DNA of 64,000 bases from Pachypanchax playfairii (lineage: Eukaryota > Chordata > Actinopteri > Cyprinodontiformes > Aplocheilidae): NCBI GenBank assembly GCA_006937955.1, contig SSNP01000011.1, positions 1,022,279 through 1,086,278 of the forward strand, read 5' to 3'. Below the pieces are notes generated by a model. That model saw only the letters and a list, made by a program, of their open reading frames with translations. It was not told the DNA's origin and ran no database searches. The stretch's first letter is position 1. Each line of letters begins with the position of its first letter. A program made the translations under genes and the position numbers. Positions 10,241 to 20,800 of the stretch are shown piece by piece.

Positions 10241-11540
10241 AGAAGTTTTACTATCACATGATGAACTATGATCAGCTTCATATTAAGGCTGCAAGTCTCA
10301 ATTCAGCACCATCACCAAAAAGGTTCCCGTTTGTGTGATGTATGGATATACTGTGGACAAATGACTTCAAACCATTATGTCAAAGCAGCTTTATGTAATC
10401 AGAACATCAGAGTTAAACTCTTGCTGCTTTTTTCTTTTGATAAGTTTTTGTCCTTTTTTACATTAGTATCATTTTAAAAGAATATTTGAACATCTTGAGA
10501 AATGACACACATTCTTATTGTGAGTTAAATGGTAAGGCTACTCTAGTAACTGCAGTATGTAAAGTACATACTGTAGAGATGCTTTGAATGAGTTTAGCAA
10601 ATCATTCTTATTTTAGTATTACTCATTCTATTTGCAATTAATTTAACAATTATCAATGTTTTTTGTGTTGGAAAACTGTTTTTAATTGTGTTCAAATGCA
10701 TTATTTTTATGCATTTTTCATTATAAAAATAAACCTGAACCTTTACTATTTATCACTGTAACCAAATGTTTCAGTGAACCACAGCAAACAACTCAAATAC
10801 ATAATAATACATATTTAATGCAGATGTAGTATTCTGCATTTCTGCTTTATAGTGAGCACACAGACATGCTGTATATGCATCATTCTTGTTGCAAAACAGC
10901 AGTCAACAGAACTGACAGCTGTAAGTTTTACAGACATTTTTGATAATAATGTCTGAACAGTCAGATGTTGCTTATTATTCCTCGTTTTTGGGAATATAAA
11001 CTGAGCTAAATGTAAAACAGATTTCACTCAGGATTTCTTTAGACATAGAAAACATGGACAATCACAGATACACACTGTTTCTTTGGTGTCTCAATCAGAA
11101 GAACAATTATTGCTGATTGTTCCATTCAACTGTGACGTAAACATTTCTTAAAGTGCCTTTCTGGCCTTCCAGTGAGGAACCTAAACTTATCAAAATGTGT
11201 GTGATGACTGAAATAGCTGTAGTGGTCTTTAAGGATTATTTCAAGAGCACACAATTACATTTTGTAACACTGCATGTTTTATACTGGAGCTGAATATTTC
11301 TATCATTATAAGCTAAAATATATTAAATGTCTTGTTCTATTTCTTATTTTTTGTATTTGTAGTCAATGTAATAAACAATATCATTACTGAGTCCATTTAA
11401 ATGACTTCAAATAATGTTGGTGATCAATCTTTAAATTTATGGGCTGTAATAAGAGACCCTTTTTGAGATTTTAAGTTTGTGCAGAAGCAGCACATATTTC
11501 TGCTTTTGCAGACCTAATAAACACTTTTCACTAAGCACTT
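10241..11540 (+). other. stx2: stx2 3' UTR with three candidate poly(A) signals
   Basis: AT-rich sequence without a coding frame follows the last stx2 stop. AATAAA hexamers occur at 10728-10733, 11370-11375 and 11516-11521. The first and last are the most gene-like choices, giving 3' UTRs of about 0.5 and 1.3 kb from 10240. Which is used cannot be told from sequence. Confidence 0.5.
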
Positions 11541-11879
11541 GATTTTTGTTTTGTAATAAACTAAATTATATTAATAGAGAAAATGGAATAGGGTCTGTGG
11601 AAGGAGAGTTGTTTCCCCATTTTTACAAATTGAAATATAGAAAACTTTAGAGGTGCTCTTAGAGTGAGTGACGCGCCCGTGAATGTTCTTAAGCTCTATT
11701 CATGAGTGATTCTAATTTAATGTGCTATAAAACTAGGGGACATGAACATTTTTTATTAAATCATAACACAATCTGCAGATATTCAAGCTTCATGAATAAA
11801 TGTATGAATACATTGTAAGATGCAAAAATACAATTTTATTTTGCAAAAATTCTTCTCAGATTAGTTATCAGTTAAACAT

Positions 11880-12165
11880 CTAAAAATGTAGCACTGTTGC
11901 TTCACAGCAAGTATGTCACAGGTTCAACACCCAGCTGAGATGTGTCGGCATGGAGTTCACGTTTTGATGGTTTTCTCTGGCTTATCTGGTTTCCTCCAAC
12001 AGAAATAAGGAAAAGAACAAAAAAGTAACATCAGATTAATTGGTCGTTGGTGAGTCTGTGTGTGATTGTTGTTCATCTACGTGACCCTGTGATGCACTGG
12101 TGACCGGTTCGGAGCGCACACCACCTCATCCTGTAGAAATGGGGAGAACAGTGGGAGAACAATAG
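11880..12165 (+). repeat. Diverged SINE-like fish repeat
   Basis: The order of short blocks matches a very common teleost interspersed repeat. It starts with tagcactgttgcttcacagcaag and a B-box-like ggttcaacacccagctg (tRNA-derived-looking head). It continues with ggagttcac, a cttcctccaac block, ttaattggt, and ends with ccctgtgatgcactggtgacc. It is heavily mutated. The family name is not certain. Confidence 0.6.
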
Positions 12166-12374
12166 GTGCTATAAGGGGTCAGAGGCCAGCTAATGTGCTG
12201 GAAAAATGATATATATTGTTATCCTTTTTCTTATAAATGCATTTTTGCAAAGAAATTTATATATTTTGTTTCTCCTTTTCTTTATACACGGATTCCTTGT
12301 TTTTACATTCCCTCATCTCCTCTTTTTTACTTTACCTTATGCATTTCTGCCTCATTATGCAAATTAGGAGGACT

Positions 12375-12431
12375 GCAAGATGGATTCTCATGAGATTTGG
12401 AGTTTTCCAAACCCATGAAAATCCATCTTGC
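12375..12431. repeat. 57-bp near-perfect palindrome
   Basis: Arms of about 27 bases (gcaagatggattctcatgag... and its partner ending aaaatccatcttgc) pair with roughly three mismatches around a very short loop. It may be an internal or terminal hairpin of the adjacent unclassified repeat. Confidence 0.7.
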
Positions 12432-12479
12432 ACTGCTCCAGCTAAAACCGTCTATCTTGGTAAAAAAAAATTTCAGACT

Positions 12480-13345
12480 AATCATGTGTTAGCATTGTGC
12501 TTTGGGGCGGGTGTTCAGGTATAATAGGCAGCAAGTCCCCAGGCAGGCAAAGCAAAACAAACATGGCTGCCGGTGGATGTACATATAAAAGCAACTATTG
12601 AATCTGTTTTAGGAGAACTAGATGATTTCAAAGGTAAGAACTTTGTGCATTTCTTGATGGTAACGATGTTTGTGTTTTCCTCCCGATTGGATAAACAAGA
12701 GCTTGATTTACTGTGATTGGCTAAAGACAAATCATCAAAGGCAGACACTTGTTGGTGCGTCCTCCAATCAGCTTAAAATATTATATCAGATGACCCTCCC
12801 TTTTAAAGATGGTTTCAAATGGAGTGGTTTCAGATGTATGTGTTTCCCTGACTCAACAAGACGTGGGGCTTCACATAGATCTGGTAGAGCCAGGTTACGG
12901 CTGCCCTTCTTGGCCTGATCTGCAGATCGATTGAGCATGCCTGCCTGCGCTATTGGCTTCAAGTTCCTCAAAATTCTGAAGAACTAACGGGTCAGATTCA
13001 TTATATGTGTCTGCAGCTAACTGTAGTAGCCTCTCACTCAAAATGTCTACGTAAAACCATAAATAGTCATCACTGACTGTATTACTTTCAGCTAAGATGG
13101 CATCATGCCTTAATTCTTCTGCAATCATCTGAGACATCTCTGGTAGGACTTCACTTCCTATCACACAAGATGTTCTCCAGGCATGCACAATCGATTTGCA
13201 GATGGATCCTGCTCCTTGCTGATTATTGACCAATAGTAGGAGCCGAACCAAGAAGGGCAACCCTCCTCATTTCATTTGCATAATGAATGTCAGCTCTTGT
13301 TACCAGGTCTCCAGCTGGAAAGGTTCCGCAACAGATTACGCGGAC
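12480..13345 (-). repeat. Unclassified repeat-like block with a 121-codon minus-strand frame
   Basis: On the minus strand, a CCAAT-bearing stretch (about 13225-13300) precedes an open frame at 13260-12895. The frame reads MPFLVRLLLLVNNQQGAGS at its start and is rich in acidic residues later (ELRHDAILAESN, ESDPLVLQNFEELE). Part of the stretch around 13190-13330 has the look of a promoter and 5' end, and a second part (12540-12780) also contains candidate splice sites on the minus strand. I do not recognise the protein. The setting, among other repeats and next to a palindrome, suggests a degraded transposon or retrocopy rather than a host gene. Frames continue into lower-quality sequence after the stop. 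Confidence 0.3.
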
Positions 13346-13429
13346 CGACTCCTTAAAGGTGCCTTCAGACTCAAAGGCTAAACGGGCGAAGCCGGGAACA
13401 AGGGTTTAGGTGTGAGTTTGTAAATTGTT

Positions 13430-13552
13430 TTCTGTCTATACCTGGCCCCGTGATGGACTGGTGACCTGTCCAGGTTTAGCCCCGCCTCTCGTCCAATGAT
13501 TGCTGGAGATAGACTCCAGCTCCCCACGACCCTGAACAAGGGAATAAACAGG
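13430..13552 (+). repeat. Tail fragment of a common fish interspersed repeat
   Basis: The sequence ccgtgatggactggtgacctgtccagg followed by ccccgcctctcg, ccaatga, gctggagatagactccag and cgaccctgaacaagggaataaa is the 3' part of the same widespread teleost repeat whose head is seen at 11880-12165. The two pieces are separated by the unclassified block, so a single copy may have been split by that insertion. Confidence 0.65.
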
Positions 13553-14301
13553 TAGTTATTAACTGACTGAGTGAAAACCAGCTTCAAATTGGTTTGTTAT
13601 AATAAAGAGTTTACTTTATAGACAGATTGATTAACTTCTTATGAAAGACTGTAAATTATTATTGTTTTCACAATATGTTACATGCTAGGCTGTTATCACT
13701 GGTCTTTTAACAGGCTAAATTACACTGAACAATAGAGTGCTTGGCCTAACTGAAATTGGAGCTGACAGCAAATAAAAATTCCCTAGCTAATATTCTACTC
13801 TACTGAAACACACCATTACAGATGTCACTGTGGGAACTATCTAAGATGACTGGGTGTCATTCGTCTGTAGTTGCATTATACTCCCAGCTACAGTGAATCA
13901 CAATCACATGATCAATAAAAGCCTTCATTTTAAAGACCGGGTCCTATACAGAAGATCAGTGCACACCAGGATTTTTGAAAGAAAAACTCTTGTTATCATA
14001 AAATGTATTTATATTTTTTCAGAAAAGGTTTGTAATTTGTATGCATACAATATAAAATCTGAATAACTAAATTCAATTATTTTAAATTAAGAGTAAATCC
14101 AGAGTACAAACAGTTTCTTACATGCAGAACTTGAGGATTTTATAATTACTAAAATTTACTTGAAGATATGTCTTTATTTTTATGTACTTCCTGTGGCAGC
14201 TGTGTCATCTTTTGTGTCTCTCTGTACTAACAATAATCCAGCATCCTTTATTATGTAACTCTGCAGAATACAGATATTTATAATCTGTGCATGCTGGAGT
14301 T

Positions 14302-14367
14302 ATGACATCATCCGGCACTGCTAACCATGATGAGCATTGGGAGAAGCATGCAAACTGTTCTGTCATG
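14302..14367 (+). CDS. rimbp2: Putative first coding exon of the rimbp2-like gene
   Basis: ATG at 14302 (G at -3) is the first in frame after an upstream TAA at 14281. It opens 22 codons, MTSSGTANHDEHWEKHANCS..., that end in phase 0 at a consensus donor ATG|gtgagt. The following intron is only 83 bp (14368-14450), and the frame continues without a stop in the next exon, which is why I accept it. No protein homologue is recognised from these residues alone. Confidence 0.5.
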
Positions 14368-14837
14368 GTGAGTTTTAATGCTCCTAACAATCAGAAAGCG
14401 TCACCGAGATGTACGTCGTGACTTATGGCTGATCTGTTTTTATGTTCCAGGGAACAATGGGCTGTCAGAAGACTTGCAAGGTGGAGAAACTCCTCAGACC
14501 TCACACAGAAGTGGTGTTAAATCAGAAACAAAGGCTAGCCACAGCAAAGAAGATCAGTCGGATGAGAGGGACAGATAAGGTGAGCATTTTGAATTATTTG
14601 TTAAGCTTTTTGTGAATCGATTTAACATGTATTAGTAATAGCAAAATCAAAACTGACCGATGCCTGGAGCTATAATCTGACCCCAGCTTCCAACTCTTAG
14701 CTAAGGCCCTTTATCTCCATCATGAACTCATTCAGCCAAATGTGACACTCTGTGCTTTTTGTTTAATATCCCTTGTGTTGCATTAACTCCTATGCAGGAT
14801 AAGTTAGCGCTGTATTCAATGACATTTCTTTGTTACT

Positions 14838-14875
<38 letters not shown>

Positions 14876-17800
14876 AGAAATACATTTTTTGGTTTAAATA
14901 ATTCTGAGCACAAAAAGATGTATTATATACATTATAAATTATTTTCTATGAGTGGGATTAAAAGAAACTAAAGACACATTTTCAAACAGCTTAAACTAAA
15001 TTCTCTCTGTTAAACTTCCAGAACTGCTGTCTTCCATATAAGATACAACTTGAGACAAAATAACCAGTCTGAAATCCTTCTTCAAACATCAATAGTGCAG
15101 AAATTCCTTTGGATGCACGATTATTATAAAATCTTTCTCAGTCAATATTGGTTTTATTATTCAACAATGGGTTTGGTTGATCCAAGGTCTTTTTAAATCA
15201 CATACCTCAATTTTCAGCAAAGGATAAATGAGTTTTATTTTTCTCTGCGGAAACTGTCTGTAAAACTATACCATGGCTATTAGTGTGCAGAATTATTTCA
15301 GCAAAATTAGAACTGACCTTTCGCTTGCCCCGCCCCCAACACAGCCATTGACCAATCACACAACTGTTACTATGTGAGCAGGTCCGACAAACAATAATTC
15401 CGAACAAGATGGTGAAGCGGTGCGCCCACATCCACGAACTACTAACTAGATGTCAGGGAGAGCTCGGTGCTGAGGAGCGTCCCCAGAGGTGGCGCAGTCC
15501 ACCAGCGGATGAGCGGGAGCTGGCTCGGGATTGCCGACTGGTGGGGACGAGCTTTAGAGGTGCTGACATCTGGGAGTGCTCGCCGGCTGCGAGGGAGGCT
15601 GCCTGCGAGCGGACGTCACTCGGCAGAGCTGATCTGGAGAGACAAAGGAGATCAAGACTTGTTCGATTTGGAGGATGTCGAGAAGGTTTTGCTCCAAAAA
15701 AGGTCCCTGACACGCATGGAAATACCTCTTCCAGTCATGATAATCTGTCGCGCTGGTCGTTTTTGACGGACGTAGCAACAGTAACTAAGGGGGGGCGGGA
15801 CTCAGCGAAAGGTCAATTTTGATTTTATTAAAACCAGAGCCTTCACATTGTATTTAGGGAGGCCAAAATGAACATCTTATTGTTAGATAGTTAAAGATCA
15901 CATTCATAGTAATAATGAAAAGAGGAATATCAAGTTCCCAGAACTGAATGAGACTGGGTCGTTCTGTTACAGAACCTGTGATTGTATAAGCAGGATTAGC
16001 TGCTCACATGCATAGGCAGATAGTTTACACTCACTCATTTCACATGCTGAAGACAAGTAAGGCTCATGTGCCCACACACAGACAACACAGACTCACAGAC
16101 AGGGAGTGTCCAGCCCTCTGCGTAGGGGAGACCAAGATTATAATGCTGATTTAAACGTGGTCGGTGTTCATTCTGCATCTGTGGTCTCAAGGGAATTCCA
16201 CAGCTGAACCCACGCTTGTTTTGTATCAAACTATTTCTCTGCTAAACTAGATAAATAACATTTTGACCAAAGTTTACATCTCAGTTGAAGTCCTTCATTA
16301 GATAGATAATCACTTCTACCACAATAAAATAACTCAACATTAGAGGAGCACAATCTCAGCTCTCCATCCTTGAGCCCAGCAACATCCAGAACCTTGAACA
16401 TCTCAGGGCAAATTTCATCCATCCACTAGCTTATAGCTAGTGTACAGCTAGCAGAGCAGGAGACTGTGCCCCACCCAATGCCTTTTCTATGTCACAAATG
16501 GACCCTTTTTTAGATCGCATTTTTGTGTCTTCTATTGATTCCCAGTGATTTGAATACAAAAATACTCAGAAATGCAATTTTGAGCCTAATTTTTTAAAGA
16601 CATGTCCTTCAGCATCAGAAAAATATCACAAGAACAGGTTAACAACACGAAAAACACGATTTTCATTGGAGCGGGTCTTTAAAGAAAAGAGTGTGTTTTA
16701 TTTTAATGGAAACCAGCACCTTGTGCAGAACGCAGAACTTATTTTTTTTGTTTTTGAAACACACTCAGTTTGCAGAGAATATGCAAAACCCTTCACTAAA
16801 GGCAATGTCAAAGCAGTTGTTTACACCTTCAAACATGTACAAGTCAGTTTGGCTGAGGCAGGCCTGGAGCTCCTGTCCTGCCCTTTGACATCTGTTGACA
16901 GCTGTCTGCACAGGTTTGGGTCCTTTGAATATTCTAAGGTACCCAGGCATCTGTAGCAGCATAGTTTAAAGACCACAACAAACCAACACCAGACCAGTAG
17001 CAGCTTGCACCTCTATTGCCATGATTTAAACATAATGTCTATAGATCCTAGATTTTAGTGATTGATGATAAATTGCAATGATCTTGCTAAAATACTGAGC
17101 AAGAATAATTTTTCCCTTTTTGTTTTACCAGTACTGTGTTTCACCACCTACAATAGACTTAATTTAAGGTTCCAGAAGTGTAATATTTGAAATTTGAGTT
17201 TATTCACGACTTTATTTTTCTAAGCATTGACCTCAGTGAATCTACCGTGACTCTGTTAGTGGAAAAACACATCAGGCATCCGTCCTACTCATCATCAGAG
17301 CCTAGCACCTACTTATTTAGTGTTTACACAGCAGGTAGAAAACACAGGTGGGAGCATTTCACATCTGTCATGTGTAATGCTCTGCAATATAAGGTCTCAA
17401 CTGGGATTGCAGAGTTTGTCCAGCTGGATGGGGGGGTCAAACAGAAAAGAGCTGCTGTGGTTGCTTGGCATCAACAAACAGGAAAGTGTATTTTTTAGTC
17501 CACCTCTGTGATTTTCTCAGATCATTGTGCAGAACCACTGTCAGCCACTGAGGGCAGCCATGCTGTACACAATGTGCTCCTCGTATCCACATCTCTATAG
17601 CAAAGGGAGGAAAGCACCAGAATGACCTAAATAATCCTCTTTAATACCCTTCTGCACTTTCCTGATCTGAGATTGGATGGTAAAGATGTTGCTGCTGTTT
17701 TTGATTGCTGATTGGTCTGGCCCACTGTGAAGTGGGTGAGGGTTTCACAAGCCCAGCCTCCAGGGAGCCTGTGTGGCATAATGACCTATGACGAGGCAAG

Positions 17801-20800
17801 GCACTGTCCCTGTGTCAGCTTGCAAAAAGATTCTTAAAACAAACAAACAAACAACAACAAGAAAGAAAAGCTGGGAGGTACTGCAACAAAATTGGGAGCA
17901 TAAACCAGGGGATATGCCAGAGGACCTCACATGACCTTGCCAGCTTCAATAATGGATGCTCATCTGCAGCAGTTAGGTGAGCAGGCAGTGTGTTGGAGCT
18001 TGTTCCTGGAAGCATTCGTTGACAGGATTGTCTGTGACTGCTGAGAATAAGACAGAGAATGACCAGTTCTGATCTGAGAAGACCAAAGGCATCTTGGAGA
18101 GGGAGCGCTGCTTGGTGCTACTGCGCACTGCACTGCCTCTGCACCCCTGCATGCTTGAGCCTGTGTGACTAAGATTGTGTGTGTGTTTGAGTGTGAGAGA
18201 GAAAGTAAGGGAGAGGGAGAAAGGAAGGGGGCGTGTTGATGTGTGTGCTCTGCTGCACAGCCTCGGTAGCTGAGCTGAGCGATGCTCTCTGGCTGTCTCT
18301 CCCTCTCTCTCTCCTTGAGCTGCCTGGCTGTACCTCTTTCTGCCGAGCACCGATGAACCATTTTATACAACATAGCTGTCACAGCCATCGTCCTGGTTCT
18401 ACTGCTGGCTGCTTTTCTGTCTTTCCGGTACAGTAGGAATCACCTGTCATTTCATCGGCGCTTTCTGCTAAGGTAATGTACCATCTTCTGTCTGCTGTCA
18501 AGTCATGTATGTTTTACTGAGACACGGATTGTTGTACAGACTCTGCTGCATGTTCCTTGTGCTGCTGCTTCTGGTGTAGGGAAAAGGACAATCAGAACAT
18601 TTCTTAGTGGCAAAGGTAATTGAAATGCACCCTACTGCCTCTCTCTCTTTCCTTCTCTCTCACACACAAACATAAGCATTTCTTGGGAGATGGATGAGCC
18701 TGTTTTGAGCTGTTTTGCACAGGAGTGCAGGTTTGACAGCCCAGAGAGAAGCGAGTAGGCATTAGACATTTTTTGTATGCATTAGTATTTCATTGTCATA
18801 TTTTCATATCTCATTTTAGAAGAGATGATGATACATTTATGCTGCATATACAGTGAACACTTCAGTTACCAAAACAAATGCTGTGTGTTTAATGTTTAGT
18901 GTGTTTTACAGTAAGATTTCTGGGTTTGATCTTGATTCTCTTGTCATAACATGTTAGAAAATATGTTTTGTACATAGGAGATGAAGTGGATATATTTTAG
19001 TTTTAGGAAAAAAAATTCTAAGGCTTAGGATGAGCCATAAAACTGGACATGCAGATATTTTAGGGAAAAAAATTGTAATCTGAAATCGATTAACATGCTT
19101 GAATGAATTTTATTTAACAATGGTAGAGGGTGTCATTTGACACACAAACTGTTATCAATACCCGAGTGTTAAAAAAAGAAAAACTGATACTGTGTCACTG
19201 GTGTGTGTTAATTAGTGACTGTCTCTGTGTGTATAATTAATAATGTGTGTTGGGAAGGGTATTCAGGATGATAGTGTCCATGCAAATGTACAATTTACCA
19301 ACTGCTTCAAAGCTTTGCAATCACACATGGTCCTATAGGTGGCAGTCATGGGAGTAAAAAACAGAGAAGATGATCAAGACTGAACTGTGATTTTATGAGT
19401 GAGACAATATTTAGTATTTTATTTGCACAAACATGAGGCATTTTTGGAAGTCTCCCAAGGCCAATCACTTAAAGAACTATAATAATTAGGCCTGTCAGAC
19501 TTGTGCCACATCTTTTGATATGAGGAACTGTGCAGATGCTGAACTCTCATTGATGCCGTGGCTCATCCCGCCCGCCTTGACAAGCATGCACAACTCATTA
19601 TTTTACTGGTTATCCCTGAGCTGCCAGCAAGTCATTTTTATCTTCACTATGGACTGAAGACAAGTGTTCATCTTTCAAGCCCCAATTTTTTGGCTCCACT
19701 GAGTTGAAAGTGTGACAGAAGGTGGTGTTATTGCTGATAGAGACAGGGAGAGGGTGTGGTTTGGGTGCATGAGGGTTATGGCATAACAGGGAGATCAGAT
19801 TCTTTTAAGTTATTATTGTTGTTGTTGTTACTACTACAACCAAATAAATTACACTTACATTGCCCACAAGAGATTTATGGTCTTAAAAAGACATCAATCC
19901 TTATATAAAAAGCAAAGGGGCTCCACTGTTGTTGTTATCCTCATTTACAAATCACAATCACTATCTGTCTGGTTAAGGTCAGTAATGTCAATATTTATTG
20001 CAGAATTAATTTATTTTGTTTAAGGTGATACATTTAAATCAATCATTGGTAATCAGAGGTAAAAAGCTGTAGTGTATATTGTAAATATGTTTGCTACAAC
20101 TCCATTTCCAAAAAAAGTCAAATAATAAGGATATTTATAAATGTCCTAAACCCATATTTTTTTTAAGTAGTAGAACATATTAGCTCATTTTTGCTGTGTC
20201 GACAACAATACAGCTAAAAAAAGTTGTAACAGGTAGATATTTACCATTGTGTAGGATACTGAAAAAGTAAAGAAACAGATTGTTCTCCACTTTGTACAAC
20301 TGAACAACAAAATGGAGACTGCACTTGTGCAAATTCCTGATGTAATTTCTTTAAAAAACTTTCAATATTTTTTTTTTTAACAAAAAGCCTTTTTTAAACT
20401 ACAAACCGGGTTCAAGCTGAGATTCTATGTAAAATATCAATGTTAAGTTGTGAATGGAAAGTTATTATGATGCAAAATTTTAGTGTCTGAACAGTCCTGG
20501 GACTTTGACCTGTATTTTGCATTTCATTATGCACCAAATGTTTTCTGATGGTGAAAGGTCTAGACTGCAGGCATGTCAGTTCAGCATGCAGACTCTTCTG
20601 GGAAGCCATACTTTTGTGATGGAGACAGTATATTGTTTGTATTGCTGAAATAAGCAAGGCCTTCCATGAAACAGACATTGTCTTGATGGGAACAGGTGTT
20701 GCTCTAAAACTTCTGTCAACCCCTCAGCATTGATGATACCTTTCAAGATGTGTAAGTTGCCATACTAATGCAACCCCATACCATCAGAGACGCAGGCTTT

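Noticed and set aside
14378..14578. Alternative hydrophilic frame across the second rimbp2 exon
   Set aside because: Its ATG lies in the 83-bp intron and the frame ends in TAA just before the donor; the other frame links both exons from a well-placed ATG.
17960..18388. Minus-strand frames of 125 and 142 codons opposite the putative leader exon
   Set aside because: Low-complexity Ser/His/Arg composition from GA/CT repeats, with no splice or family support.
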